The translations under genes were made by a program, and so were the position numbers. This document shows, one piece after another, positions 44,346 to 53,721 of a stretch of DNA of 64,000 nt (within the stretch, counting starts at the first letter, position 1; each line of letters begins with the position of its first letter). The DNA comes from Oceanimonas baumannii (GTDB lineage Bacteria; Pseudomonadota; Gammaproteobacteria; Enterobacterales; Aeromonadaceae): positions 62,001-126,000 of the forward strand of contig NZ_NQJF01000002.1 in NCBI RefSeq assembly GCF_002245495.1, written 5' to 3'. The notes under the pieces were generated by a model. It ran no database searches and had not been told where the DNA came from. It worked only from the letters and a program-made list of their open reading frames with translations.

Positions 44346-45992
44346 ATGAATAGAGAAATCATGGACGTTGATGTGGTCATTGTCGGTGCCGGTCCTGCGG
44401 GCCTGTCGGCAGCCTGTCGGTTGATGCAGCAGGCGAGAGAGGCCGGGCGCGAGCTGAGCGTGTGCGTGGTGGAGAAGGGCTCGGAAGTGGGGGCTCATAT
44501 CCTCTCCGGAGCGATTATCGACCCACGGGCCCTGAACGAACTCTTTCCGGATTGGGCTGAGCGCGGGGCCCCGCTGACGACCCCGGTTGCTGACGATGAG
44601 CTTTACTGGCTACAGCAGAATGGAGCGGCGCATCGTATCCCTGGCTGGCTGGCACCGCCCAGCCTTCACAATGAAGGCTGTTATGTGGCCAGCCTGGGCA
44701 AGCTGTGTCGCTGGCTGGCGGAGCAGGCCGAGGCTCTGGGGGTGGACATATACCCGGGCTTTGCTGCAAGCGAAGTGCTTTACCACGATGATGGCACTGT
44801 CAAGGGCATTGCCACCGGGGACATGGGCATCGGCCGGGATGGCAAGCCCAGAGCCGGCTATATGCCCGGCATGGAGCTGCATGCGCGCTATACCCTTTTT
44901 GCCGAAGGCTGCCGCGGGCATCTGGGCAAGGAGCTGATCAGCCGTTTTCAGCTGGATAAGCAGGCCGATCCTCAGCATTACGGTATTGGCATCAAGGAGC
45001 TGTGGGACATTGATCCGGCCAGACATAAGCCGGGGTTGGTGGTGCACGGTACCGGCTGGCCGTTGACGGGAAATGCCGGTGGTGGCAGTTTTCTCTACCA
45101 CAGCGAGCACAACCAGGTGGTGGTGGGGATAGTGGTGGATCTCAACTATACCAACCCCTGGCTGAGTCCCTTTGACGAGTTTCAGCGAATGAAACAACAT
45201 CCGCTGTTTCGTCAGTATCTGGAAGGAGGAAAGCGGGTGTCTTACGGAGCCCGGGCCATCGCCAAAGGAGGTTTCAATTCCCTGCCCAGGATGACGATGC
45301 CGGGTGCGGTGCTGCTCGGCTGTGACGCAGGCACCCTGAATCCGGCTCGCATCAAGGGCACCCACACCGCCATGAAGTCCGGTTTGCTGGCTGCGGAAGC
45401 CGTGTTCGAGGCTCTGGCCAGCGGCACGGAAGGGCGGGAGCTGGTTTCCTTTTACGAAGGTTTTCGAACGTCCTGGCTATACGATGAGTTGTATCAGAGC
45501 CGTAACTTCGGTCCGGCATTGCATCGCCTGGGGCCCAGGCTGGGCGGTGCCTTTAACTGGCTGGAGCAGCGGATGTTCGCTGGCCGCCAGCCCCTGACCT
45601 TGCATGATCGGCGGCCGGACCATGCCGGGCTGCGAGAGGCGGCATATTGTCCAGTCATTACCTATCCCAAACCGGATGGCATGCTGAGCTTTGACAAGCT
45701 CTCTTCGGTGTTTTTGTCCAGTACCAACCATGAGGAAGAGCAACCCTGTCATCTGCAGTTGCAGGAGCCGGCGATTCCGCTGACACAAAACTTGCCGCGC
45801 TGGGCGGAGCCGGCCCAGCGATACTGTCCGGCGGGGGTTTATGAGATTGTTGAGCAGGAAGCGGGAGCGCGATTGCAGATTAATGCGCAAAATTGTGTGC
45901 ACTGCAAAACCTGCGATATCAAGGATCCATCCCAGAATATTCGCTGGATGGTGCCGGAAGGAGGCGGGGGCCCCAATTATCCGAATATGTAA
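44346..45992 (+). CDS. electron transfer flavoprotein-ubiquinone oxidoreductase
   Basis: A 548-residue FAD and 4Fe-4S enzyme that passes ETF electrons into the quinone pool at the inner membrane. It has the dinucleotide-binding VVIVGAGPAGLSAACRLM at residues about 9-27 and EKGSEVGAHILSGAIIDPRALNELFP. The ubiquinone-region GGFNSLPRMTMPGAVLLGCDAGTLN and the ferredoxin-like end with YCPAGVYE and NCVHCKTCDIKDP supply the cluster Cys. The last residues GGGGPNYPNM are typical. It completes the operon's route from acyl-CoA to the respiratory chain. The start has a GGGAG box. Confidence 0.94.
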   Translation: MNREIMDVDVVIVGAGPAGLSAACRLMQQAREAGRELSVCVVEKGSEVGAHILSGAIIDPRALNELFPDWAERGAPLTTPVADDELYWLQQNGAAHRIPGWLAPPSLHNEGCYVASLGKLCRWLAEQAEALGVDIYPGFAASEVLYHDDGTVKGIATGDMGIGRDGKPRAGYMPGMELHARYTLFAEGCRGHLGKELISRFQLDKQADPQHYGIGIKELWDIDPARHKPGLVVHGTGWPLTGNAGGGSFLYHSEHNQVVVGIVVDLNYTNPWLSPFDEFQRMKQHPLFRQYLEGGKRVSYGARAIAKGGFNSLPRMTMPGAVLLGCDAGTLNPARIKGTHTAMKSGLLAAEAVFEALASGTEGRELVSFYEGFRTSWLYDELYQSRNFGPALHRLGPRLGGAFNWLEQRMFAGRQPLTLHDRRPDHAGLREAAYCPVITYPKPDGMLSFDKLSSVFLSSTNHEEEQPCHLQLQEPAIPLTQNLPRWAEPAQRYCPAGVYEIVEQEAGARLQINAQNCVHCKTCDIKDPSQNIRWMVPEGGGGPNYPNM

Positions 45993-46017
45993 CCGAGATT
46001 TGACGTCAACAGGATAG

Positions 46018-46144
46018 ATGCGAAAATGCGGCCTCCTCATATGTGCTGTTGAGGTCCCGGCTCTGGGTGCTAAGGTAGTCTTAAGCTATATAGTTTTAAT
46101 AAAATCAAAGAGATAAGTTCAATATGCTGCTGATGATTGATAAT
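46018..46144. repeat. left attachment region of the island (copy of pabA leader and first seven codons)
   Basis: Two blocks match the right end of the island. 46018-46069 is identical to 61802-61853 except one base. 46086-46144 matches 61901-61959 with six differences and includes ATG plus six codons of pabA. After codon seven (46144) the similarity stops and the frame runs to a stop after 20 codons. It is thus a decapitated pabA start left at the far end of an inserted element. The middle parts of the two copies differ in length. Confidence 0.85.
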
Positions 46145-46272
46145 CGACATTCTAGTCCATTGGTGTCCATTAAGGTCTCTCAGTAAATCACTAAAGTATT
46201 TAATATCAGTATTTTAGCTCCATTTTAGATTTTTGGTGTCTATTGCCATCCATGAACATTGCGGATATTTTT

Positions 46273-46298
46273 GCGGGTATCGAAATCAGGATACCCGC
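46273..46298. promoter_or_regulatory. inverted repeat before the integrase gene, candidate arm-type site
   Basis: GCGGGTATC and GATACCCGC form a perfect 9-base inverted repeat with an 8-base spacer, four bases before the integrase ATG. The same 9-mer occurs twice at the other end of the island (61866 and 61878). It may bind integrase or control its expression. Confidence 0.55.
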
Positions 46299-46301
46299 AT
46301 T

Positions 46302-47506
46302 ATGCCGCTTACCGATGCCAAAGTTCGTTACACCAAGCCTTCCAGCAAACCCCAGAAGCTGGCCGATGGACAGGGCCTTTACCTGGAGGTTAGACCTTCG
46401 GGATCCAAGCTGTGGCGGTATCGTTACCGGATTGCCGGTAAAGAGAATGTCTTTGCCATTGGTGAATACCCAACCCTGAGCCTGGCTGGTGCTCGTACCG
46501 AGCATGACAAGGCGAGGGCCCTGGTCAAGCAAGGGCTCCATCCGTCACATCAGCGGCAAGCCGAACGCCTGGCGAACCAGGCAGCGAATGCCAGCACCTG
46601 TGAATCGCTGGCGCGAGAGTGGATAGATAAGAAGTCTCCCGGCTGGACGCCATATTACCTGCGCCAGGTTGAACGCTTTCTGGCGGCGGATGTGTTCCCG
46701 CATATCGGAAAGCTTCCCATTCGTAATGTGGCTGCAGCCCACCTGCTGGAAATTATTCGGCGAGTAGGGGAGCGGAAACCGTGGCCCTGCTTATCCGGCA
46801 GTGGTCGTCTGCCATTTTCCGTTATGCAGTTGCCACCCTGCGTGCCGACCATGATCCTGCCGCAGCTCTGAAGGGCGCTATTCATCGGCCCAAGGTGGAA
46901 CACCGCAAACCCCTTACCCGAGAGCAGATTATTCAGTTCATCAAGGCGCTGGACGAATATGGTGGTTACAGAACCACTGTGATTGCGTTGCGGCTGATGT
47001 TGTTGACTTTTGTTCGCACTGTAGAGCTGCGTAAAGCAGAATGGCACGAGTTTGACCTGGACCGAGCCGAATGGCGGATCCCGGCTGAAAAAATGAAGAT
47101 GCGTCAGCCCCATATAGTGCCGCTTTCTCGCCAGGCAGTTGAGCTACTGCGAGAGCTGTATACTCTCACTGGTGGCCGGCCGTTGTTGTTTCCTAACCTG
47201 CGTAACCCGGATACTTACATGACGGCAACTACCCTGAACCGGGCTCTGGAACGTATGGGATTCAGCGGCAAGGGCAGCATTGGCTTTTCGGCTCACGGTT
47301 TTCGGGCCACTGCATCTACCTTGTTGAACGAAATGGGTTACCGTTCAGATTTAATAGAGCGCCAGTTGGCGCATGCCGAAAGAGACAAGGTAAGAGCCAG
47401 CTACAACCAGGCCCAGTACCTGGATGAACGTAAAGTCATGATGCAGGAATGGGCGGATCTGATAGATGGGTTAGCAGGTAACGACTTGCCTGCAGGGAAG
47501 GTGTAA
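46302..47506 (+). pseudogene. P4-type tyrosine integrase, frameshifted
   Basis: A site-specific recombinase in two frames. The N-terminal part (46302 to about 46775) has the DUF4102 arm-binding domain MPLTDAKVRYTKPSSKPQKLADGQGLYLEVRPSG and the start of the core-binding domain to LLEIIRRVGER. The frame then shifts near 46770-46780, in or around GGGGAGCGGAAACC. It resumes as LLIRQWSSAIFRYAVATLRADHDPA and the catalytic domain. The active residues are present after the shift: Arg in LLTFVRTVELRKAEW, SAHGFRATAS (His-x-x-Arg), His in QLAHAERD and Tyr in RASYNQAQYL. One base gained or lost explains it. A sequencing error or programmed shifting cannot be excluded, but loss of function is most likely. 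Confidence 0.85.
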
Positions 47507-47625
47507 TGACACGCCGTAGAACAAAAAACAAGCAAATTGAAAGGCATACGGTTTCGTTATTGAGCCATGTACAAACAATGCATTTTGATAATGATGCCTA
47601 TTCAAAGCCGATAGCGAGGCGGTGA
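47506..47625 (+). CDS. small basic ORF coupled to integrase and darT
   Basis: A 39-codon frame begins with an ATG overlapping the integrase stop (TAATG) and ends with a TGA overlapping the darT ATG (TGATG). The product starts MTRRRTKNKQIERH and has a more neutral second half (QTMHFDNDAYSKPIARR). Tight coupling on both sides argues that it is translated. I do not recognise the family. It could be an accessory of the toxin pair or only a translational bridge. Confidence 0.45.
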   Translation: MTRRRTKNKQIERHTVSLLSHVQTMHFDNDAYSKPIARR

Positions 47626-48281
47626 TGGTCCCACAACAACCAAAAATTTATCATATTGTTCATGTAGATAGGCTTCCTTCGATCATCACCGATCAGCATC
47701 TGTGGTGCGATGCTGAAATCGTCAGGCGAGCGTCACAGGGGACGACTATTGGCATGAATAGCATCAAGCAGCGGCGGTTGCATCAACTCACCCTGACGAG
47801 TCATCCAAGATTGCATGTGGGAGACTGTGTACCATTTTACTTCTGTCCCAGGTCAATAATGCTTTACCTGATCTACCAGAGAAATCATCCTGAACTGAGC
47901 TATCGCAGCGGACAAGGACCTATTATTCATCTTGAAGCTGATTTGCACGCTTCTGTTAACTGGGCAAACCAAAACCGCGTTTGTTGGGCCTTCACGCTGT
48001 CAAATGCTGGGGCTACCTACTTCGAAGATCGAGCCAGTTTGGCACAGCTAAACGAAATAAACTGGGATGCTGTTCAGTCCAACCGCTGGAGTGGAAACGG
48101 AGTTGCGGCAACAGTAAAAGAAGGCAAACAGGCCGAGTTTTTGATGGAGCAGCGTTTTCCATGGCATCTGGTCGAGCGTATTGGCGTACAATCTCATGCT
48201 GTTCACCAGCAGGTGATGAGTGCACTGACTGCTAGTGGTCACATGCCCAGCGTTGAGGTTAAGCCTGAGTGGTATTATTGA
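47625..48281 (+). CDS. darT: DarT-type DNA ADP-ribosyltransferase toxin
   Basis: A 218-residue toxin of the DarT (DUF4433) family, which ADP-ribosylates single-stranded DNA. Family marks are YHIVHVDRLPSIITDQHLWCDAEI at the N-terminus and IGMNSIKQRRLH. CVPFYFCPRSIMLYLIY and the acidic/catalytic region with Glu in KEGKQAEFLMEQRFPWHLVERIGV follow. An ATG at 47625 is used, overlapping the small upstream frame; the GTG at 47622 is an alternative. darG follows after 14 bases, the standard toxin-antitoxin order. Such pairs act in phage defence. Confidence 0.92.
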   Translation: MVPQQPKIYHIVHVDRLPSIITDQHLWCDAEIVRRASQGTTIGMNSIKQRRLHQLTLTSHPRLHVGDCVPFYFCPRSIMLYLIYQRNHPELSYRSGQGPIIHLEADLHASVNWANQNRVCWAFTLSNAGATYFEDRASLAQLNEINWDAVQSNRWSGNGVAATVKEGKQAEFLMEQRFPWHLVERIGVQSHAVHQQVMSALTASGHMPSVEVKPEWYY

Positions 48282-48295
48282 AGGAGTCTGCGAGG

Positions 48296-49342
48296 ATGAT
48301 TGAGTACAAAAATGGCGATATTTTTCAAGCAGATGCCGAGGCACTGATCAACACAGTGAATTGTGTTGGTGTTATGGGCCGTGGTTTGGCTCTTCAGTTT
48401 AAGCACGCTTTCCCTGAGAACTTCAAGGCATATGCTGCGGCATGTAAACGTGATGAAGTCCGGCCTGGGCAAATGTTTGTATTTGATACCGGCCAGCTGA
48501 GCGGCCCACGTTACATTATTAACTTTCCTACCAAACGGCACTGGCGTGGCAAGAGCCAGATGGAAGACATAGAAGCAGGGCTTCAGGCGTTGGTTGAAAC
48601 CATACGCCAAAACAACATCTCATCTATCGCTATTCCGCCACTGGGAAGTGGCCTGGGGGGCCTGAAGTGGGAGGAGGTCAGATTCAGAATAGAAGCTGCT
48701 CTGCAACCGCTTGAAAATGTAAAAGTGGTCATTTATGAACCTGCAGGCGCACCTGCCCCCGAGAACATGATTCATAAGCGTGAAGTGCCAGCTATGACAG
48801 CCGGCAGAGCTGCCTTGGTTGAACTGATGCGCCGCTACCTTGGGGGCTTGCTCGATCCGTTCGTGACCCTGCTGGAAGTGCATAAGCTGATGTACTTTAT
48901 GCAGGAGGCGGGTGAGCCGTTGCGTCTGAAATACAATCAAGCACCTTATGGCCCTTATGCAGAGAACCTGCGTCATGTACTGAACGTGATTGAAGGGCAT
49001 CTGGTATCTGGCTATGCCGATGGCGGAGATGCGCCCGACAAGCAGCTCACCTTGATGCCCGGTGCTGCCGAGCAGGCTTCCGAGTTTCTGAAGCGTTCAC
49101 CCGAAACCAGAGCCCGTTTTGACCAAGTTGCTGAATTAGTGGAAGGGTTTGAATCATCCTTCGGCCTGGAATTGCTATCAACAGTGCATTGGGTAATGAA
49201 GCACAATACGGCAAGCTCAGTAGATGATGTGGTTCACCAAACTTATGCGTGGAGTGAACGCAAACAGCAATTTAGCCCTCGTCAAATTTCCTTGGCAGTT
49301 AATGTATTAACTAAAAAGGGGTGGATTACTGCTGCCGCCTAA
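48296..49342 (+). CDS. darG: DarG macrodomain antitoxin
   Basis: A 348-residue antitoxin. Residues 1 to about 155 form a macrodomain (MIEYKNGDIFQADAEALINTVNCVGVMGRGLALQFKHAFP, IAIPPLGSGLGGLKWEEV) that removes ADP-ribose from DNA. The C-terminal part (about 165-348, LVELMRRYLGGLLDPFVTLLEVHKLMYFMQEAGEP and onward) is the DarT-binding, DUF4065-like region. The start at 48296 has GAAGGAG upstream. Domain order and length match known DarG. The pair looks intact. Confidence 0.92.
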   Translation: MIEYKNGDIFQADAEALINTVNCVGVMGRGLALQFKHAFPENFKAYAAACKRDEVRPGQMFVFDTGQLSGPRYIINFPTKRHWRGKSQMEDIEAGLQALVETIRQNNISSIAIPPLGSGLGGLKWEEVRFRIEAALQPLENVKVVIYEPAGAPAPENMIHKREVPAMTAGRAALVELMRRYLGGLLDPFVTLLEVHKLMYFMQEAGEPLRLKYNQAPYGPYAENLRHVLNVIEGHLVSGYADGGDAPDKQLTLMPGAAEQASEFLKRSPETRARFDQVAELVEGFESSFGLELLSTVHWVMKHNTASSVDDVVHQTYAWSERKQQFSPRQISLAVNVLTKKGWITAAA

Positions 49343-49418
49343 TAATGGATGAAGGGAATAGGTTGTAATTGGGAGTGATTTGATTTCTGTCTCACTCCCA
49401 TTTTTACCGTCTTGAAGC

Positions 49419-50081
49419 TTACCCTTGCTTTACCAGCCGATAGGTAGCGTTGTCCCAGGTCCAGGTTTCATCAACCTTTCCCGGAAGTTCCATCACAATT
49501 TTGCCGTTTTCCACTTTGGTTTCAATCATGTCGCTGCAGTTACCAAACGTTGGCGTGAGCAGGGGCTGGCCATGATAATGAGATACAAGCAGCATATGAT
49601 CAGCTGGACAGCCGGTACCGCCGGTCAGTAACTGAATTACGGATACCTTGTTATCACTAGTGGTATACTCTTTTAGCACTCGGGCACTATAGTAATCATT
49701 GACGGAAAAAGCAGGCCTATCGTCCAGAAAAATATGGGTAACGCCGTCGTCATTAGTGCTCAGGCTGACTTTGAGGGCCGGCAAGGCAGCGGCTTGTTCA
49801 AACTTGGGCTCAAAGTAGGTATGGCCATTGCTGTAGGTAACAGAGGCACCATCAAACCGCACTTTCTGCCCCACCTTATCAATCAGGTAGTCGTAGACTT
49901 CATCGGTATCTGCCAGGTCGATGGTGTCTCCATTGTCTGTTTCCAGCCAGAAGTCCATAGAGGCATATTTTACCGTGCCTTCTGCAGAGCCTGGGATCTT
50001 GGACTCAATCGTCAAGTCAGCCATGGCCGGCGCACAAAGCAAGGTAAACGCTAAACCCAGTGCAGAAATTTGTGTTTTCAT
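49419..50081 (-). CDS. secreted protein of unknown function
   Basis: A 220-residue protein with a clear signal peptide (MKTQISALGLAFTLLCAPAMA, then DL), so probably periplasmic. The mature part is acidic and beta-rich. It contains VRFDGASVTYSNGHTYFEP, VIQLLTGGTGCPADHMLLVS, and a C-terminal ETWTWDNATYRLV segment, with two Cys that could form a disulfide. I do not recognise a family. The start at 50081 has AAGGA upstream; a start at 50102 would add seven residues before the signal. It lies between DarTG and the dynamin operon and is on the same strand as the latter, 59 bases downstream of its last gene. Confidence 0.7.
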   Translation of the reverse strand: MKTQISALGLAFTLLCAPAMADLTIESKIPGSAEGTVKYASMDFWLETDNGDTIDLADTDEVYDYLIDKVGQKVRFDGASVTYSNGHTYFEPKFEQAAALPALKVSLSTNDDGVTHIFLDDRPAFSVNDYYSARVLKEYTTSDNKVSVIQLLTGGTGCPADHMLLVSHYHGQPLLTPTFGNCSDMIETKVENGKIVMELPGKVDETWTWDNATYRLVKQG

Positions 50082-50140
50082 GTGCTCATTCCTTGTTTGC
50101 ATGTAGGGGACCGCAATAACCCAATACGGCCCGGTATTAA

Positions 50141-52258
50141 TTACAACTGCTGGTTCTTTTCAATCAACACCAACAACTGGCTGTAGTGCTCCAGTTGTTG
50201 CTGATGCTGGCTGAAGTCGTGTTTGAGCTTGTCGAGCTCATTACGCAGATCCTGGGTCAGGCTACTGGCCAGCGTAGCGGATACTGTTTTCAGCGCATCG
50301 CACAGCCGGTTTTCGCCCTGGCGCACACTTTGCCCAAGCCGTTGAAATACCTGGCGCAGGGTGTCGGCCAGAGTGCTGCGCAATGCATTGATGTCGTTGC
50401 CTTTAACCTCTCCCTGAAACCGGCTGCTGATCATGTCGGCCATATTGCCGGTTTCCAGCTCCAGGGTGGGTAGCTTCAGCTTTTCGATACTGTGATCCAG
50501 AATGGTACGAAAGCCCTGAGGATCAAAGTGCTCACTCTTGGTATCCAGCACGTTAATCAGGCTGGCTTTCAACTCGTGTTTAAGAGTGCTGGGGTTTATC
50601 AGCTGATTGAATTTATGTTCGATATCCTGTTTGCAGCGTTGGGCATATTTGCGAACCTGCTCGGCGGCATCGGCACTGCTGGCAAACTGGTAGCTTTCGT
50701 AGTCGGTATACCAGATGGTTTCACTGCTGCCCCAGGAAAAGGGGTTATACCATCTGGAAGTGCTTACCGTTCTTGAACGCTGAATGGATTTGGTTCCGGT
50801 TTGGGTATGTACCTGCTGGTAGTCTGCCGCCTGTTGTTCAAGCGACGCCATCAGTTCGCTGGTGGCCTGATTAATTCGCTGAATATTCTGGCGAATGTGC
50901 TGTTTGAGCAGCATGTCGAAATTGCCAATGCGTTGTTCACACTGTGTTTGCTGCTGCAGGCTGTTGATGTCTCCTGTCTTCAGCTTGTGATGGCGACTTT
51001 CCACCGCTTCTTTCAGCAACTGCAGCCGGTGTTGCCACTGTTCCTGAGTATGGCTGGCAATGCTGTTGCGCTGTGCATCCAGCAGGGGCTGGCGATCAGC
51101 TCGGGCCTGTTCATAGGCTTTTTGCAGGGTGGCGAAGTTGCCAATGCGCAGCCAGTCTTGCTGAGTAAACTGATAGTTGTTCCACTTATCTTCGGCCATC
51201 TCGGTCAGCTCGCTGTGGCTGTGATGCATGGCCTGGTTCCATTTCTCATGGGGCAAGCAGGCAAAGCCGTGAGCGAAGGTGCTGGCAAATACTGGCTTTT
51301 TCATTTCACTCAGCATGGCGGCAATTTCGGTCTGGCCCCGTTGTTCGCGCTGATTTACCAGATCCTGAATCTTGTTCTCGGCTCCCCGGCCCAGACGGGT
51401 AAGAATATTTTCTTCCGTTTCGGCAAGCGAGGCTCTGTTGTCGCCATCATCGAGAATAGTGGCGTCCAGCTGGCCGGCCACCAGCACCATGCGTTTCACC
51501 CCTTTGCCAGGTAGTTGCTCACTCAGCAGGTTCATATCGGACTGATCGAGAAACTGGCTGGCCCGGGACAGGAAAAACACCACATCGCACTCGGCCATGT
51601 AATCCCGGGTTTTTTGAGTGCGGCTTTGAATGGGGTCATTCATGCCGGGAGTATCGACCACCTCGTAGCCCCGCAGTTCTTCTCGGGGCAGATAGAGGTG
51701 CGTCATTTTGACCAGAGCGGTATAACGACCATTTTCACCCACATACTGATTAAGCAGGGTTAACAGCTCTTCATTACTGGCAGCAGAAAGGGGTTCGACA
51801 TTGCCGTATTGCAGCTTCTGTGCCACGTTGAGTTGGTTTTGTTGCGCCAGCGCTATTAGCTCTCTGGCTACCTTGGCCTGGGCGCTGTCGCCCGGCTGAG
51901 CGGCGGCCTTTTCCAGCGCTTGCCATTCTTCCAGACTGTAGTATTCCACCTCCAGTCTGGGCTCTTCGCCGTAGGTAATGCGCGTCAGGTTGGCGGTTTT
52001 GGGCGTGGCCGCTTCGGGCAGCACCGGCTCGCCATTAAACAGCAGGGCGTTTAAAAAGGTGCTTTTGCCGGCCTTTACCTGTCCCATAATGCCAATGCTC
52101 AGGCACTGCTCTTCGGCGGAAAACCGTGCAGTTTTATCCGCCAGCTCCTGTTTTAGGTCCAGCAGGCTCTCGGTTTCGGTGAAACCACTGGCTTGTTCGG
52201 AGAACAGCACACAGAGGTCGGTGACTTTATTCTGCAGATCATTTAAGTTGATATTCAT
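50141..52258 (-). CDS. dynamin-like GTPase 3
   Basis: A 705-residue large GTPase. The GTPase domain is at about 40-330: G1 GIMGQVKAGKSTFLNALL, G2 region with TPKTANLTRITYG, G3 VVDTPGMND. The G4 segment VLVAGQLDA deviates from the N/TKxD consensus. The remainder is long helical (about 350-700) with Gln-rich coiled coils, as in dynamin-like proteins that tubulate or tether membranes. No membrane span is seen apart from a short WYNPFSWGSS loop, possibly a membrane-insertion paddle. It is the last gene of the five-gene dynamin-GTPase block (with the Zn-ribbon gene, a six-gene operon). Starting at MNINLND (52258) leaves a 14-base gap to the previous gene. Confidence 0.85.
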   Translation of the reverse strand: MNINLNDLQNKVTDLCVLFSEQASGFTETESLLDLKQELADKTARFSAEEQCLSIGIMGQVKAGKSTFLNALLFNGEPVLPEAATPKTANLTRITYGEEPRLEVEYYSLEEWQALEKAAAQPGDSAQAKVARELIALAQQNQLNVAQKLQYGNVEPLSAASNEELLTLLNQYVGENGRYTALVKMTHLYLPREELRGYEVVDTPGMNDPIQSRTQKTRDYMAECDVVFFLSRASQFLDQSDMNLLSEQLPGKGVKRMVLVAGQLDATILDDGDNRASLAETEENILTRLGRGAENKIQDLVNQREQRGQTEIAAMLSEMKKPVFASTFAHGFACLPHEKWNQAMHHSHSELTEMAEDKWNNYQFTQQDWLRIGNFATLQKAYEQARADRQPLLDAQRNSIASHTQEQWQHRLQLLKEAVESRHHKLKTGDINSLQQQTQCEQRIGNFDMLLKQHIRQNIQRINQATSELMASLEQQAADYQQVHTQTGTKSIQRSRTVSTSRWYNPFSWGSSETIWYTDYESYQFASSADAAEQVRKYAQRCKQDIEHKFNQLINPSTLKHELKASLINVLDTKSEHFDPQGFRTILDHSIEKLKLPTLELETGNMADMISSRFQGEVKGNDINALRSTLADTLRQVFQRLGQSVRQGENRLCDALKTVSATLASSLTQDLRNELDKLKHDFSQHQQQLEHYSQLLVLIEKNQQL

Positions 52259-52272
52259 TGTTGTGCTCACTA

Positions 52273-53721
52273 TTAGAAGTCGTCCCACCAAGATTGATAA
52301 GGTACCTTTCCAGATGTTCCTGAAAAAACACCTAAATATACTCTGTTAATGCTTTTTCTTGCATTTTGCTCGCAGTATATGTGGGAGCTGCTGTCATCAA
52401 CTGCTAGCGTTGAATCTAACATTTTACAATTTCTCATTAAGTCATAATGTTGTTTAAATACTACTTTGACTGATGAATCCTCGAATTCACATTGTTCTAT
52501 ATCATGCTCACCTTTAATGTTGTTTAGAAATACACCGCCGGCATTATGACCAAAAGCAACAGATTTCTCTCTATTTTCTAAATCAAAGTCACATTCTTTT
52601 ATATATTGGGAATTGCATTTTTCAAGTTTGCAGTTTTTTATGTCTGCGTGTGTCGCCCTAATTCCGCCGGCGATTTTTGCTTTGCAGTTTGAAAAGCTTG
52701 TTCTGATTATACATAGTATCTCTGCGCGGGAGCTGACTCCACCTCCAACCAGCTCAGAATTGCCACACTCATCAAAGGTGCATTCTTTTATTTTTATTTT
52801 TCCGCTAATTGCGCGGAGTGCTCTTGCGTCTTTTGTTTTGAAGTGAGTGCGTTCAATTGTGGATGTTAACCCATCTATAGTTAATGCGGATAATTTTTTG
52901 TTTTTAGGATAAGCTCCTTCTATTTTGCAGTTATATATAGAAAGGTTCCCCCAATCATTTTTATGAATTGATATAACCGGATTTACTAAGAGTAAATTAT
53001 TTAGATTTATGTCACCAATTGCTTTTACAGTTAACTTTCCATTCTGGGTGAATACTATTTTAATGTTATCAAGTGTAAAGGGGAATTCAATACTTAGCGA
53101 CTTGGAAATGCGCCAATAACCATTATGGACGCCGGCTTGCAGATGCTCCGCTGTAAGTTCCCGGTATAAAAACTCTTCCCAGCAGTCCAGTTTGAGTGGA
53201 TCCGGGTTGAAGTTGCTGGGCAATTTATCAGCTTGGGGCAGGCCAAGAATTAGAGCCGCGACTTGGGAAAGATGTTCCATATCGGCATGATGCAACTCAA
53301 GCAGGGCGACCAGCTCGGCCAGGATCTGGCATTGATCCTGGTTAAGAGGCTGCTCCAGACGGCATAGAACCAGCGTATCGACAATAAAGGTTTTGGTGAG
53401 CTCTTTTTCCTTTAGCTGCTCAATTCCGGTTTCCAGATCTTTCTGTTCAAGCTGCTGAGCCCGAGCCATGAGGGTGGGTAACTTGCTAGCCAGCCCCATG
53501 GTTGGTAACAGTAATTGCAGCAAGCGCTGCTGGTTGGCACTGATACTTCCACCGGCCAGCAACAACATCGCAAGCTGGCAAAAATAAAGCTCTCTGTCGT
53601 GCTCCGGCAGCTCTGCAATGGCATGGCAAGGCAGAGAGAAGTGCTTTAGCTTGATGTTATCAAACTGGCTTAATACTTGCTGAATGTTAAGGCATTTGTC
53701 AAGTTTTACAGGTGCGTTCAT
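52273..53721 (-). CDS. TerB-like N-terminal domain plus beta-helix-type C-terminus
   Basis: A 482-residue protein. Residues about 35-170 are all-helical with LAMLLLAGGSISANQQRLLQLLLPTMGLA and DTLVLCRLEQPLNQDQCQILAELVALLEL, a TerB-like layout. From about 200 the sequence changes to short repeated strands with Cys and Asn ladders (IYNCKIEGAY, IKECTFDECGNS, IKNCKLEKCNS, IEQCEFEDSS), typical of a right-handed parallel beta-helix. The DNA of the second half is distinctly AT-richer than the first, so the two parts may have different origins. It overlaps the next upstream gene as ATGA. The N-terminal half is paralogous to that of the 53718-54470 product. Function unknown. Confidence 0.75.
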   Translation of the reverse strand: MNAPVKLDKCLNIQQVLSQFDNIKLKHFSLPCHAIAELPEHDRELYFCQLAMLLLAGGSISANQQRLLQLLLPTMGLASKLPTLMARAQQLEQKDLETGIEQLKEKELTKTFIVDTLVLCRLEQPLNQDQCQILAELVALLELHHADMEHLSQVAALILGLPQADKLPSNFNPDPLKLDCWEEFLYRELTAEHLQAGVHNGYWRISKSLSIEFPFTLDNIKIVFTQNGKLTVKAIGDINLNNLLLVNPVISIHKNDWGNLSIYNCKIEGAYPKNKKLSALTIDGLTSTIERTHFKTKDARALRAISGKIKIKECTFDECGNSELVGGGVSSRAEILCIIRTSFSNCKAKIAGGIRATHADIKNCKLEKCNSQYIKECDFDLENREKSVAFGHNAGGVFLNNIKGEHDIEQCEFEDSSVKVVFKQHYDLMRNCKMLDSTLAVDDSSSHIYCEQNARKSINRVYLGVFSGTSGKVPYQSWWDDF

